A stretch of DNA of 64,000 bases, from NCBI GenBank assembly GCA_016713535.1, contig JADJOY010000009.1, positions 62,001 to 126,000 of the forward strand, written 5' to 3'. Below are positions 17,394 to 25,785 of this stretch, in pieces. Positions within the stretch are counted from its first letter, which is position 1, and the number at the start of each line of letters is the position of its first letter. The DNA comes from Deltaproteobacteria bacterium (GTDB lineage Bacteria > JADJOY01). The notes under the pieces were generated by a model, which had not been told where the DNA came from, did not search any database, and was given only the letters and a program-made list of their open reading frames with translations. The position numbers were made by a program, and so were the translations under genes.

Positions 17394-18394
17394 GCGCGCA
17401 CCGAGATGCCGTGGCTCGCGTCGTCGGTGAGGATCTCGAACGCCGCGCGATGGGCCGAGCGCAGCGTCAGCGGCTCCTCGCCACGGCGGGTGAGCGTGAC
17501 CTCGCACGCGGCGATCTTGCTGTTCAAGCAGGTCTTCGAGCCGCCCGGCGGGTTGTAGTAGTTGAGCCCGCAGAAGGCGTTGCTCGGCGCCGTGATCCGC
17601 CCCGAGACACCGACGCCGCCCTGCTCGGAGCGGAAGTTCCAGTCGAAGTACTCGAAGTGCCCGTGCGCCTTGAGCGCCTGGCCGAGGGTGTTGAGCGCGT
17701 ATTCGCGCTCGCCGAGCCTGAGCACCACCAGCGTCATGAACGGTGTCCACACCGGGCCGAGCTTGATGCGGGCGGTGCTGACCTCGAGGAAGCTCTCCGG
17801 GACGCCGTCGAAGCCGCACACTTGACCCCACGCGTAATGGTCGGTGTGCTTCGAGCCCCAGTTGTGGTTCTGGCTGCCGACCCAACCGTCGATCTCGTGG
17901 CGCTCGCCGTCCACGGAGATGGCGCCCCGGTAGGTCGCGTTGGGCCAGCCGACCAGCGCCTTCGCCTTGGGGAGCGCGGCGGCGTAGAGCTTCTCGGGCA
18001 GAAGGAAGAGGGGCCGCTCTCCGCCGGAGAAGTCGAGCTGCCACGCGATCTCGTGTCCGCCGAGACCCGCGCGGCCGTCGAGGGACCCATCGTGGAGCGT
18101 GGCGGTGCCGATCTGGGCGCCGAGCTTGGTCTCGTCGAAGCGGCAATTGGCGAGCGGCTCCTCGTGCTTCACCGCCACGATCTTGTGACGCTCGCCGTCG
18201 AACCAGATCGCCCACAGCTCGCCGAGGGCGCCGTGCGGCTGATCGGCGGGGCGGAAGATCGTGTAGCGGATCCAGAACGCGAGCGGGCGCGTGGGATGGT
18301 TGGCGCGCTGGAAGAAGCTCTCGTAGTGCCCGCCACCGGTGGGACGGTAGCGGATGGCGTTCCAGCGGCTGCGCTCGGCGGTGAGGTCGGTCAT
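17390..18394 (-). CDS. AttH/CrtC-like lipocalin-fold protein (putative hydratase/cyclase relative)
   Basis: A 334-residue protein with no signal peptide. The motif NHNWG at about residues 176-180 (SQNHNWGSKHTDHYAWGQ) is reminiscent of the (D/N)HNWG motif of AttH, carotenoid 1,2-hydratase (CrtC) and tocopherol-cyclase-like proteins. These are built from two lipocalin-like barrels and bind isoprenoid or lipid substrates. N-terminal sequence such as FWIRYTIFRP...GELWAIWFDG also fits that group. The reaction cannot be named. ATG 18394 is the only start near the conserved N-terminus. It is the first gene of a coupled pair with the NTF2-like protein. A different protein with a broadly similar role, DUF2804, occurs at 31337-32437. 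Confidence 0.6.
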   Translation of the reverse strand: MTDLTAERSRWNAIRYRPTGGGHYESFFQRANHPTRPLAFWIRYTIFRPADQPHGALGELWAIWFDGERHKIVAVKHEEPLANCRFDETKLGAQIGTATLHDGSLDGRAGLGGHEIAWQLDFSGGERPLFLLPEKLYAAALPKAKALVGWPNATYRGAISVDGERHEIDGWVGSQNHNWGSKHTDHYAWGQVCGFDGVPESFLEVSTARIKLGPVWTPFMTLVVLRLGEREYALNTLGQALKAHGHFEYFDWNFRSEQGGVGVSGRITAPSNAFCGLNYYNPPGGSKTCLNSKIAACEVTLTRRGEEPLTLRSAHRAAFEILTDDASHGISVRA

Positions 18395-18551
18395 GACGCG
18401 CCTCGGTGGACCGATCGAGGTCCCGGGGAGGACGAGGGTGGGACGGATGCGGATCCCGTCCGGCACAGTCTCCCGCCCGCCGCGGGCCCCGACAAGGGCC
18501 GAGCCCGCTTCACGTTTCTTCACGGCGGGACAACAACGCAGCAAGCCTGCA

Positions 18552-18566
18552 GGTGCATGTTGCACC
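18552..18566. promoter_or_regulatory. Palindrome GGTGCA-TGT-TGCACC upstream of the Spy-like gene
   Basis: A perfect 6-bp inverted repeat with a 3-bp spacer lies 78 bp before the Spy/CpxP-like start, in the divergent 249-bp gap 18395-18643. It could be a site for the OmpR-type regulator encoded downstream, although that family usually prefers direct repeats. The rest of the gap shows no other clear signal. Confidence 0.35.
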
Positions 18567-18643
18567 ACGTCGCCGGATGGACCGGCGCGCGAAACGCGGC
18601 CGCCGACGCGCGAACCACGCGCCCGCGGCCCGGGAGGATCGAG

Positions 18644-19360
18644 ATGAACCCACACAACGTACGCCGTGGCGTGCTGGTCGGCGGCATGGCCCTGGCCGCG
18701 GCGCTCGCACTGGTGGCGCCGAGCGGCGCCGGCAGTAACAGCCCCGCGAAGGCGGACACCACGAGCGACTCGGCGGCTCCGTGCGGGGCCGACCACGGTC
18801 CGTGCAAGGGACCGTGCGGCGCCGGGGAAGGCCACGGGCCCCACGGGATGGGGATGGGCCCCGGCATGGGCATGGGTATGGGGCGCATGGGCGGCGGCCC
18901 GCTGGTGATGGCGCTCGGCGGCGCGCTCGACCAGGCCAAGCTCACCGAGGCGCAGAAGGCCACCCTCGAGGGCTTGCGCAAGCAAGCCGACCAGGTCCGC
19001 GACGACGCCCGCACCAAGTTCGAGTCGGCGCACGCGGACTTCGAGGCGGAGCTCGCCAAGAACGAGCCCGACCTGCGTGCCCACGCGACCAAGATGGGCG
19101 CGCTCCACGACGAGATGCGCAAGAGCTTCGACGGCATCCGCGACGGCTACCTCGGGCTCTACGACGGGCTCAGCGCCGACCAGAAGAAGGAGGTCGTGAC
19201 CGCGCTGCGCTCGCGCGTCGAGCAGGTGAAGAAGATGCATTCGCAGTGGAAGGACGGGCACCACGGCAAGGGTGGCGGGGCACCCCACCCGCGCACGGGT
19301 GAGGGCCGGCCGCCACCGCGCCCTGGTGGCGGACACCAGCTCCGCCACCCGGCGCCGTGA
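18644..19360 (+). CDS. Periplasmic Spy/CpxP-like protein with Met/His/Gly-rich metal-binding segment
   Basis: 238 residues with a signal peptide (arginines, then VLVGGMALAAALALVAPSGAG). Next comes a Cys/His/Met-rich stretch, residues about 47-85: CGADHGPCKGPCGAGEGHG, then a repeated G-M-G region. It resembles methionine-rich copper-binding sequences. The following helical part carries the LTxxQ-type motif LTEAQKATLEGLRKQ and a second KKEVVTALRSR helix, as in Spy, CpxP and ZraP. Those proteins are periplasmic chaperones that buffer metal or envelope stress. A good GGGAGGATCGAG ribosome site supports ATG 18644. A lipoprotein and an OmpR/EnvZ-type two-component system follow on the same strand, the usual arrangement for a metal- or envelope-stress response. 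Confidence 0.75.
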   Translation: MNPHNVRRGVLVGGMALAAALALVAPSGAGSNSPAKADTTSDSAAPCGADHGPCKGPCGAGEGHGPHGMGMGPGMGMGMGRMGGGPLVMALGGALDQAKLTEAQKATLEGLRKQADQVRDDARTKFESAHADFEAELAKNEPDLRAHATKMGALHDEMRKSFDGIRDGYLGLYDGLSADQKKEVVTALRSRVEQVKKMHSQWKDGHHGKGGGAPHPRTGEGRPPPRPGGGHQLRHPAP

Positions 19361-19431
19361 CGGGCATGGCTTCACCGCCGCGACTCGGTCATCCTTCGTG
19401 CCACGGGCCGACGACAGGAGAGGATCGAGTC

Positions 19432-19905
19432 ATGAGCCATCGATGGCGAAGCGCGCGGAACGGGTTGCTGGCGCTCGTGTTGACCGCGAGCGCGTGCGTG
19501 AGCGGCGGTGTCGACCAGCCCGGATCGGGCGGTGGCGGCGGAGGAGGTGGTGGTGGTGGTGGCGAGGAGATCGCCCGGTGGCTCGCGGGGTCGGTGGCGA
19601 TGACCGGCGACGAGGCCTACACCTACGCGAACGTGATCCTCGAGTTCAGTCAGGAACCGTCCGGCGTCGCGATCTCGGCCACCGCCGGCGACACCACCTA
19701 CGTCTGGAGCGGCGCCTACACCCGCTCCGGCGACGTCATCTCGACCGAGGCGCTCCCCGAATCGTCGGCCGGCAACGACGACCTCATGACCCTCGACGCA
19801 CAGCTCATCGGCAACACCCTCACCGGCACTCTCACCGAGTCCTACCCCAAGCTCGGCCGCGTCTTCGAGGTGACCGGCAACTTCACCGCCGACAAGTCCT
19901 CGTGA
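19432..19905 (+). CDS. Small lipoprotein of unknown function with polyglycine linker
   Basis: 157 residues. The signal peptide ends in a lipobox (LTASAC), then comes a linker containing a run of 12 glycines. The folded part is about 110 residues, with strand-like segments such as VAISATAGDTTYVWSGAYTRSGDVISTEALP and LIGNTLTGTLTESYP, compatible with a small beta-barrel or lipocalin-like fold. I recognise no family. RBS AGGAGAGGATCGAG precedes ATG 19432. Its place between a Spy-like protein and a two-component system suggests an outer-membrane or periplasmic sensing or stress role. Confidence 0.72.
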   Translation: MSHRWRSARNGLLALVLTASACVSGGVDQPGSGGGGGGGGGGGGEEIARWLAGSVAMTGDEAYTYANVILEFSQEPSGVAISATAGDTTYVWSGAYTRSGDVISTEALPESSAGNDDLMTLDAQLIGNTLTGTLTESYPKLGRVFEVTGNFTADKSS

Positions 19906-19951
19906 TCGCTCCGCGACGCCGCAACGGCGTCCCGGCGGGGAGCCCACGTCC

Positions 19952-20692
19952 ATGACCCGCCCCACGAACCCGCCCGACCCTTCGACCACCAGCGACGAGC
20001 CCACGATCCACGCCCTGCTCGTTGAGGACGATCGGCGCCTCGCCGACCTCACCCGCGAGTACCTCGTCCGCCACGGGCTCGTGGTGACGATCGCGAACGA
20101 CGGCGAGACCGGCCTCTCGCAGGCCCTCGCCCATCGCTTCGACGTCGTGCTCCTCGACCTCATGCTGCCCGGGCTGGGCGGGATGGAGGTGTGCCGCCGG
20201 CTGCGCGACCGCTCCGACGTGCCGGTGATCATGCTGACGGCGCGCGGCGAGGAAGCCGATCGGGTGATGGGCCTCGAGATCGGCGCCGACGATTACCTGC
20301 CGAAGCCGTTCTCGTCGCGCGAGCTGCTGGCGCGCATCCGCGCCCAGGTTCGGCGCGCCCGCGGTCGCGCCGGCCCGCGCACCCACGCGCTGGCGGTCGA
20401 CGGGCTCGAGCTCGATCCGGCGACGCTCACCGCCACGCTCGACGGCGAGGCGCTCGAGCTCACCAGCTACGAGTTCGCGCTGCTGTTCGCCCTCGCCGAC
20501 GCCGCCGGGCGCGTGCTGAGCCGCGAGCGGCTCATCGAGCTCGCCGGCGGCAGCCCCGACGAGTCGTTCGATCGGTCGATCGACGTCCACGTCTCGCGGC
20601 TGCGCCAGAAGCTCGGCGACGACCCGCGCCACCCGCGCCGCATCCGCACCGTGCGCGGCGCGGGCTATCAGCTCCTGAGGCGCTCGGCGTGA
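19952..20692 (+). CDS. OmpR/CpxR-family response regulator
   Basis: 246 residues. The receiver domain (about 18-132) has the acidic pair in LLVEDDRRL, the phospho-acceptor Asp in VVLLDLMLPGLGG, the Thr of MLTARGEE and the Lys of YLPKPFSSREL. The winged-helix DNA-binding domain (about 145-242) has LTSYEFALLFALADAAGRVLSRERLIEL and ends SIDVHVSRLRQKLGDDPRHPRRIRTVRGAGYQLL. The active site is complete. It overlaps the sensor-kinase gene by 4 bp. By gene context it probably controls the Spy-like protein and lipoprotein upstream. Confidence 0.95.
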   Translation: MTRPTNPPDPSTTSDEPTIHALLVEDDRRLADLTREYLVRHGLVVTIANDGETGLSQALAHRFDVVLLDLMLPGLGGMEVCRRLRDRSDVPVIMLTARGEEADRVMGLEIGADDYLPKPFSSRELLARIRAQVRRARGRAGPRTHALAVDGLELDPATLTATLDGEALELTSYEFALLFALADAAGRVLSRERLIELAGGSPDESFDRSIDVHVSRLRQKLGDDPRHPRRIRTVRGAGYQLLRRSA

Positions 20693-22095
20693 CGAGCTCG
20701 TCGCCGAGCCTCCCCAAGCAGCGCCTCTTCTGGCGCATCTACGCCCACGGCTTGCTGCTGGTGACGGCGTCGGCGATCGCGGTGTTCGCGATCACCTCGT
20801 GGCTCGGGCCGCCCGCCCCGTGGCAGGGACGCCCCGGCATGATGTTCGATCGCGCGCTCAGCGCGGATCTCTCGAGCGTCCTCGACGAGCCGCGGCTGCT
20901 GCGCGAGAAGGTCGCGGACCTCTCCGAGAGCCTGGGCGCGGACGTCGCCGTCTATCGCGCGGACGGGACCCGCATGGCGGCGGCGGGTGCCCTGCCACCG
21001 AGGCCACTCGACGGACCGATGCCGATCGGCACGCCGTGGATGGTGGGCGAGCCCCCGCACATGCGCCACGATCGCTGGGTTCGGACGGTCTACCTCGGCG
21101 GCTGGCCGCGCCTCGCGTACGCGCGAATCGCGCCCAACACGCGCCGGCTGGTGCTCCACGCCGAGCTGATCATCGGCGTGCTGGTGGTGCTCACGGCACT
21201 CTCCTATCCGATGGCGCGCGCGCTCGCGCGGCCGCTCGAGAAGCTCACGGCGACCGCGGCCGAGCTGGGTCGCGGCAACCTGGCGGCGCGTACCGGCTTC
21301 CGCCGCAGCGACGAGGTCGGCGCGCTCGCGGGTGCCTTCGACCAGATGGCGGAGCGCATCGAGTCGTTCGTACGCAGCGAGAAGGAGCTGCTGGCGGGCG
21401 TCTCTCACGAGCTGCGCACGCCGCTCGCGCGAGTGCGGGTCGCGCTCGAGCTCGCCGAGGAGGAATCCGCCGATCCCGCCGACGTGCGCGCGCGCCTCGC
21501 CGGGATCGGGCAGGACCTCGCCGAGCTCGAGAACATCATGGCGAACGTGTTCGCGATCGCGCGCCTCGACCACGTCGGCGCACCGGGCACCCTCGCGCTC
21601 GGCGACTCGTCGTTCGCACCCGCCGAGCTCCTCGCCGACGCCGAGAGCCGGTTTCGCGCCGCCCATCCCGAGCATCCGCTCGAGGTCGAGGTGGATGGCG
21701 AGCTTCCCGAGGTCGAGGGCGACGCGACGCTGGTGCGACGCGTCCTCGACAACCTCCTCGACAACGCGGCCGCCTACGCGGAGACGCGCCTGCCGATCGA
21801 GCTGGTGGCGCGCGCTCTCGACGAGGGAGAGGCCATCGAGATCGAGGTGCGCGACCGCGGCGCGGGGGTGAGCGACGCGGACCTGCTGCGGCTCTTCGAG
21901 CCGTTCTTCCGCAGCGACCGCAGCCGCTCGCGCAGCACCGGCGGTGTGGGACTCGGGCTCACGTTGTGCCGGCGCATCGTCGAGGCGCACGGTGGACGCA
22001 TCACCGCCGAGCGGCGCGAGGGCGGTGGCCTCTCGATGCGCGTGCGTTTGCCGCGCGCCCGTGCCCCGGCCCGGTCCGCGAGGACGTCCTCGTAG
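20689..22095 (+). CDS. Sensor histidine kinase (CpxA/EnvZ type)
   Basis: 468 residues. One transmembrane helix lies at about 15-37, a periplasmic sensor loop of about 120 residues follows, and a second helix lies at about 160-178. The HAMP segment is LARPLEKLTATAAELGRGNLAARTG. The HisKA phospho-acceptor is VSHELRTPLARVR, followed by N-box DNLLDNAAAY, G1 DRGAGVSD and G2 GGVGLGLTLCRRIVEAHGG. All kinase motifs are intact. GTG 20689 overlaps the regulator stop. The sensor loop has few cysteines or histidines, so the signal cannot be predicted from it. Confidence 0.93.
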   Translation: MTSSSPSLPKQRLFWRIYAHGLLLVTASAIAVFAITSWLGPPAPWQGRPGMMFDRALSADLSSVLDEPRLLREKVADLSESLGADVAVYRADGTRMAAAGALPPRPLDGPMPIGTPWMVGEPPHMRHDRWVRTVYLGGWPRLAYARIAPNTRRLVLHAELIIGVLVVLTALSYPMARALARPLEKLTATAAELGRGNLAARTGFRRSDEVGALAGAFDQMAERIESFVRSEKELLAGVSHELRTPLARVRVALELAEEESADPADVRARLAGIGQDLAELENIMANVFAIARLDHVGAPGTLALGDSSFAPAELLADAESRFRAAHPEHPLEVEVDGELPEVEGDATLVRRVLDNLLDNAAAYAETRLPIELVARALDEGEAIEIEVRDRGAGVSDADLLRLFEPFFRSDRSRSRSTGGVGLGLTLCRRIVEAHGGRITAERREGGGLSMRVRLPRARAPARSARTSS

Positions 22096-22096
22096 C

Positions 22097-22115
22097 GCGG
22101 GGGCTCGTCCCCCGC
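22097..22115. terminator. Bidirectional GC hairpin between sensor kinase and glycosylase genes
   Basis: GCGGGGG (22097-22103), loop CTCGT, CCCCCGC (22109-22115), starting just after the kinase TAG and 13 bp before the converging stop of the minus-strand gene. There is no U-tract. The position between convergent genes supports a shared transcription end. Confidence 0.55.
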
Positions 22116-22127
22116 CGAGCGAGCCGA

Positions 22128-22946
22128 TCAGCCGCGGACGCCGCGCTCGTCGAGGGCGGCGAGGAGCCCGCGCGCCCAGGTCTCCGGCACCGCGCGCGCC
22201 GGGTGCTCCCACTCGATGACCGGTAGCGCCGGGAACGCCTCGGCGAGCCGCTCCTTCATGACGGCGGCCACGTCGCGCCCGAACAGGATCGCGGCGCGTG
22301 GCGCGAGCCCCTCGATCGCCTCCCGCGCCGCGAGCCAGCGCAATCGCGCCATCTCGTCCTGGAGCGCGCGCGCGTCGTGGGTTCCGCGTGCGCGCGCCAC
22401 GCGCACCAGGTCGGCCGGCGTGCGGTTCTCGCGGGCGGCTCGATCCATGAAGAGCAGCGTGCAGGGGTTGGCGACGATCACGTCGGTGAAGCCCGCCTCG
22501 GCCGAGCCCCAGCCGAGCTCCAGGAAGCGGTAGACCCGCACCGCCGACGACTCGAAGGTGCGCGTGAGGTAGGGGCGGAGGGAGGCCGGCGCGAGCCCCG
22601 GGATCGCCAGCGACTCACCGCGCCGCGCGAGCTCCCTCGCGAGCCGGGGCAGACACGACTCGACCCGCTTGAGATCGGTGAACGGGATCCCGCTCTGCGC
22701 CATGCCGTACGGGCCGGGGTTGAGACCGAACACCACCAGCGGCGCCGGACGCGGCGGATAGAGCGCGCGGAAGTGCTTGTGCCAGCGCTCGCCGTAGAGC
22801 CCTGGGTTCCACACCTCCCAACCGGTCGCCGCCTCGATCCGCGGCGCGAAGCGGTCCCAGCGGCGGGCCGCTGCGAGCTTGGTTCGTGCCCAGTGGCTGG
22901 CGGCTCGCGTCTCGACGCGCTCTGCAGGAACGGCCGTCTTCCTCAC
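22128..22946 (-). CDS. SMUG1-like uracil-DNA glycosylase
   Basis: About 272 residues from the preferred GTG at 22946, which has GAGAAGG 8 bp upstream; GTG 22970 and ATG 23084 are alternatives. The motif FGLNPGPYGMAQSGIPFTD matches SMUG1 motif 1 (GMNPGPFGMAQ.GVPFG), where the Asn supports catalysis. IVANPCTLLFMD and the C-terminal WEHPARAVPETW match the later motif containing the catalytic-loop histidine. The normal HPSP is altered to HPAR. SMUG enzymes remove uracil and oxidised pyrimidines from DNA in base excision repair. The gene stands alone, divergent from the DUF4331 gene. Confidence 0.8.
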   Translation of the reverse strand: MRKTAVPAERVETRAASHWARTKLAAARRWDRFAPRIEAATGWEVWNPGLYGERWHKHFRALYPPRPAPLVVFGLNPGPYGMAQSGIPFTDLKRVESCLPRLARELARRGESLAIPGLAPASLRPYLTRTFESSAVRVYRFLELGWGSAEAGFTDVIVANPCTLLFMDRAARENRTPADLVRVARARGTHDARALQDEMARLRWLAAREAIEGLAPRAAILFGRDVAAVMKERLAEAFPALPVIEWEHPARAVPETWARGLLAALDERGVRG

Positions 22947-23122
22947 GTTTGGTGCCTTCTCGCCATCCACACATCCGCCACGCGGGTTGGATCGTATGGG
23001 AATCGACGCGCACCTCGCGCGTCCAGGTGACCGAGCCCACGGCGGCCTCTCGTCCGCGGGCCGGAAGGCCTTGGCCGTCTCCACCCATCGACGCCGCTCG
23101 CGACGTCACAGGAGGTTCTCGC

Positions 23123-23830
23123 ATGCCTAGCACGAAACGAAGGTGGCCGGTGGCGGCGTGCGCCGCGCTGGCGCTCGCGGCGCCCGCGGGTGCTGCGGAT
23201 CATCGCGACTCGCCATCGGTGATCGCCGACCCGAGCGCGGACATCGCCGACGTGTTCGCGTGGTCGTCCGCGAACGGCCAGTCGCTCAACCTGGTGATGA
23301 CCATCGGCCGCGACGTCGCCGCGGGCTTCCAGTTCTCGGACCAAGTCCAGTACGTGTTCCACACCCAGAGCGCCGCGGCCTTCAACCAGAGCCAGGCGGC
23401 GGAGGTCGACATCATCTGCCAGTTCGACGCCAACCAGGTGGCGAGCTGCTGGGCGGGCAACACCGAATACGTCACCGGCGACGCGAGCGACACTGCCGGC
23501 ATCGCCAGCACCTCCGGTGCGTTGCGGGTGTTCGCGGGCCAGCGCAACGACCCCTTCTTCTTCAACCTCGACGGGTTCAACCACACGGTCGCGATCGTCG
23601 ATTCCGTCGCGAGCACCCTGACGTTCGACGGCAACGGCTGCCCCGCGCTCGACGACGCGACCTCCGCGACGCTGCGCACCGCCCTGCAGAGCAACGCGGA
23701 CGGCAGCGGTCCCGCGACCGACACCTTCGCCGACTCCAACATCCTCGCCATCGCCGTGGTCGTGAACAAGTCGGTGGTGACCGGTGGCGGTCCCATCGTG
23801 AGCGTGTGGGGAAGCACCAACGCGCGCTGA
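23123..23830 (+). CDS. DUF4331 family secreted protein
   Basis: 235 residues with a cleavable signal peptide (VAACAALALAAPAGA|ADHRDSP). The mature N-terminus ADHRDSP, then DIADVFAWSS, and later LNLVMTIGRD are the hallmark of DUF4331 proteins. This copy is short compared with typical 300-500-residue members and ends ...VVVNKSVVTGGGPIVSVWGST, the usual 'W.st...' C-terminal end. No function is established for the family. RBS AGGAGG supports ATG 23123. It is first in a three-gene set with a lipoprotein and a TPR protein. Confidence 0.85.
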   Translation: MPSTKRRWPVAACAALALAAPAGAADHRDSPSVIADPSADIADVFAWSSANGQSLNLVMTIGRDVAAGFQFSDQVQYVFHTQSAAAFNQSQAAEVDIICQFDANQVASCWAGNTEYVTGDASDTAGIASTSGALRVFAGQRNDPFFFNLDGFNHTVAIVDSVASTLTFDGNGCPALDDATSATLRTALQSNADGSGPATDTFADSNILAIAVVVNKSVVTGGGPIVSVWGSTNAR

Positions 23831-23880
23831 GCGGCCCACCCCGACTTCCCAACACAGCCACCCCGAGGAGATCCACCACC

Positions 23881-24525
23881 ATGAACCGAACGCTCAGATG
23901 CCTCCTGCTTCCGCTGGCGACGGTGCTCGCGCTCGCCGGCTGCGACAGCGACTCGAACCACGACGGAGGAAGCAACCCGCCACCGGTCCAGAACCCGCCG
24001 GCGCCGCGGCTCGGCACGCAGATCGACCGCATGGCGCGCCCGGCGGTGAACACCGCGCTCGATCACACCTTCGACCTCGACACCGACCGCAAGAACGCGG
24101 CAAAGGACGAATACAACGCGAGCGCGAACCCGGCTGACTGGGGCGAAGCGTACGCCGGCGAGATCCGCTCCAACCTCGCGATCCTCGACGCGCTCGACTC
24201 GGATTGCGGCAACCAGCTCTTCGCCGACGCCAGTCAGCCGCGCTACGGCACGCTCGCGAGCGTGCTCGCCGACGATCGGCTGTACGTGAACCTGGCCTCG
24301 ACGAGCTGCACCACCTACCTCGCGGTCGAGGCCAACGCCACCGGCATCATCCCCAACTCCGACTGCGGCGGTCGAACGCCCCTCTACGACGTGATCGACA
24401 CCACGTACTCGGTGGTGGCACTCGGCACGGTCAGCGGCTTCGGTGACACCGTCGACCCCGACGGCGACAGCACCCCGTCGCTGACGACCTTCCCGTTCCT
24501 GGGCGAGCCCGTCGCGAGCCCGTGA
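23881..24525 (+). CDS. DUF4331-associated lipoprotein
   Basis: 214 residues. The lipoprotein signal is MNRTLRCLLLPLATVLALAGC, followed by a Asp/Pro-rich spacer. The body contains QIDRMARPAVNTAL and DCGGRTPLYDVIDTTYSV, a pattern seen in the C-terminal parts of DUF4331 proteins (the 'RmG.P.vN' segment). The gene may thus encode the other half of a split DUF4331 architecture. It probably sits in the outer membrane facing the periplasm. The stop codon overlaps the start of the TPR gene (GTGA). Confidence 0.72.
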   Translation: MNRTLRCLLLPLATVLALAGCDSDSNHDGGSNPPPVQNPPAPRLGTQIDRMARPAVNTALDHTFDLDTDRKNAAKDEYNASANPADWGEAYAGEIRSNLAILDALDSDCGNQLFADASQPRYGTLASVLADDRLYVNLASTSCTTYLAVEANATGIIPNSDCGGRTPLYDVIDTTYSVVALGTVSGFGDTVDPDGDSTPSLTTFPFLGEPVASP

Positions 24526-25761
24526 TACCCGCCGCGCCCCGGCGCATGCAAGAACTCTCGAACCACCTTCCCCGCGAGCGTCCGCGCCGGCCGTTTCCGG
24601 CGTGGACGCTCGCCCTCACCCTGGTCGCGGCGGGCGCTCGCGACGGCTCGCCGGAAAGCACCGGGCGCGCGGAGCCCGCCGGGGCTGCGCGCGTCACCAT
24701 CCGGGTGGAGCGCGCGCTCGCTCACCCCATCCCCGCGACCACCAGCGGCGCGATCGCGGTGGGGAACCTCGAGAGCCGGGTCCGCGCGGTGGAGGCACGC
24801 CTCGCCCGGCGCGCGGACGATCCCCGCGCGATCGCCGACCTGACCGACCTCTTGCTCGCGCGCGCTCAGTATCTCGGCCGCCTCGGCGACTACGAGCGAG
24901 CCGCGCGGCTCTCCGAGCAGCTCGTTTCGGTGTCACCCGCTGACTCCCGCTCGTGGCTCGTGCGCGCCGCGGCGCGCGCCGCGCTCCACGAGTTCGAGGG
25001 TGCGCTCGCCGACCTGGCCCGCGCCGAGGCGCTCGGCGCCTCGCGCGCGGCCGTGGCCGCGGCCCGCGCCGACATCCTCGATGCCAGCGGGCAGACCGAG
25101 TCCGCCGTGGCGTTGCGCGAAGAGGTGGCGGTGCGCCGTCCGACGATCACCACCCTCGCCGCGCTCGCCACGTCGCGCGCGCTGGCCGGCCAGGAAAGCG
25201 AGGCGAACGTCCTCTTCGCTCGCGCGCTGGCGAGCTACCGCGACGTCTCGCCGTTCCCGGTCGCGTGGCTCCTGGTGCAGCGCGGCCTCGCCTGGGAGCG
25301 AGCGGGCGACCTCGACGACGCACGGGCGGCGTTCGCGCTGGCCCACGAGCGCCTGCCCGCGTACGCCGCGGCCGCGAGCGGCCTGGCGCGGCTCACCGCA
25401 GCCGACGGCGACCACCTGGGCGCCGCGGCGATCCTCCGCGGCCTCACCGCCACCTCGGACGACCCCGAATACGTGGGCCAGCGCGCGGGCGAGCTACACG
25501 CCGTGGGGGAGGCCGAAGAGGCCGATCGTCTCCGCGCGGAAGCCGCGCGCGCGCTCGACACCCTGGTCGCCCGCTACCCCGACGCGTTCATCGCCAAGCA
25601 GGTCCGCTTCTGGCTCGGCCCCGGCGTCGACCCCGACCGTGGCTTCACCCTGGCCAGACGATACCTGGCGGCTCGAGGCTCGACTCCGCCCGCGCTGGCC
25701 CCTCGCCGCCGAGGCCGCGCTCGCGGTCCAGAGGGCCAGCGAGACGCGCCGTCGATCCTGA
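24522..25761 (+). CDS. TPR-repeat secreted protein (frameshifted near its end)
   Basis: Restored length is about 412 residues. A hydrophobic N-terminal segment (residues 27-38) suggests export. The remainder is TPR-like helical repeats, such as ARAQYLGRLGDYERAARLSEQLVSVSP and RGLAWERAGDLDDARAAFALAHERLPAYAAAASGLARL. The frame breaks at CCCC 25699-25702. Deleting one C gives PALALAAEAALAVQRASETRRRS and a TGA at 25759-25761. Without it the frame runs on as Arg/Pro-rich sequence into the converging gene to 25922. GTG 24522 overlaps the lipoprotein stop; ATG 24546 is an alternative. It probably works with the two DUF4331-type proteins, but its role is unknown. Confidence 0.7.
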
Positions 25762-25785
25762 CCGACGGGTCGCGCTCACACCGCC

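Noticed and set aside
19530-19562. Simple-sequence GGT/GGC run
   Set aside because: It encodes the polyglycine linker of the lipoprotein at 19432 and needs no separate repeat feature.
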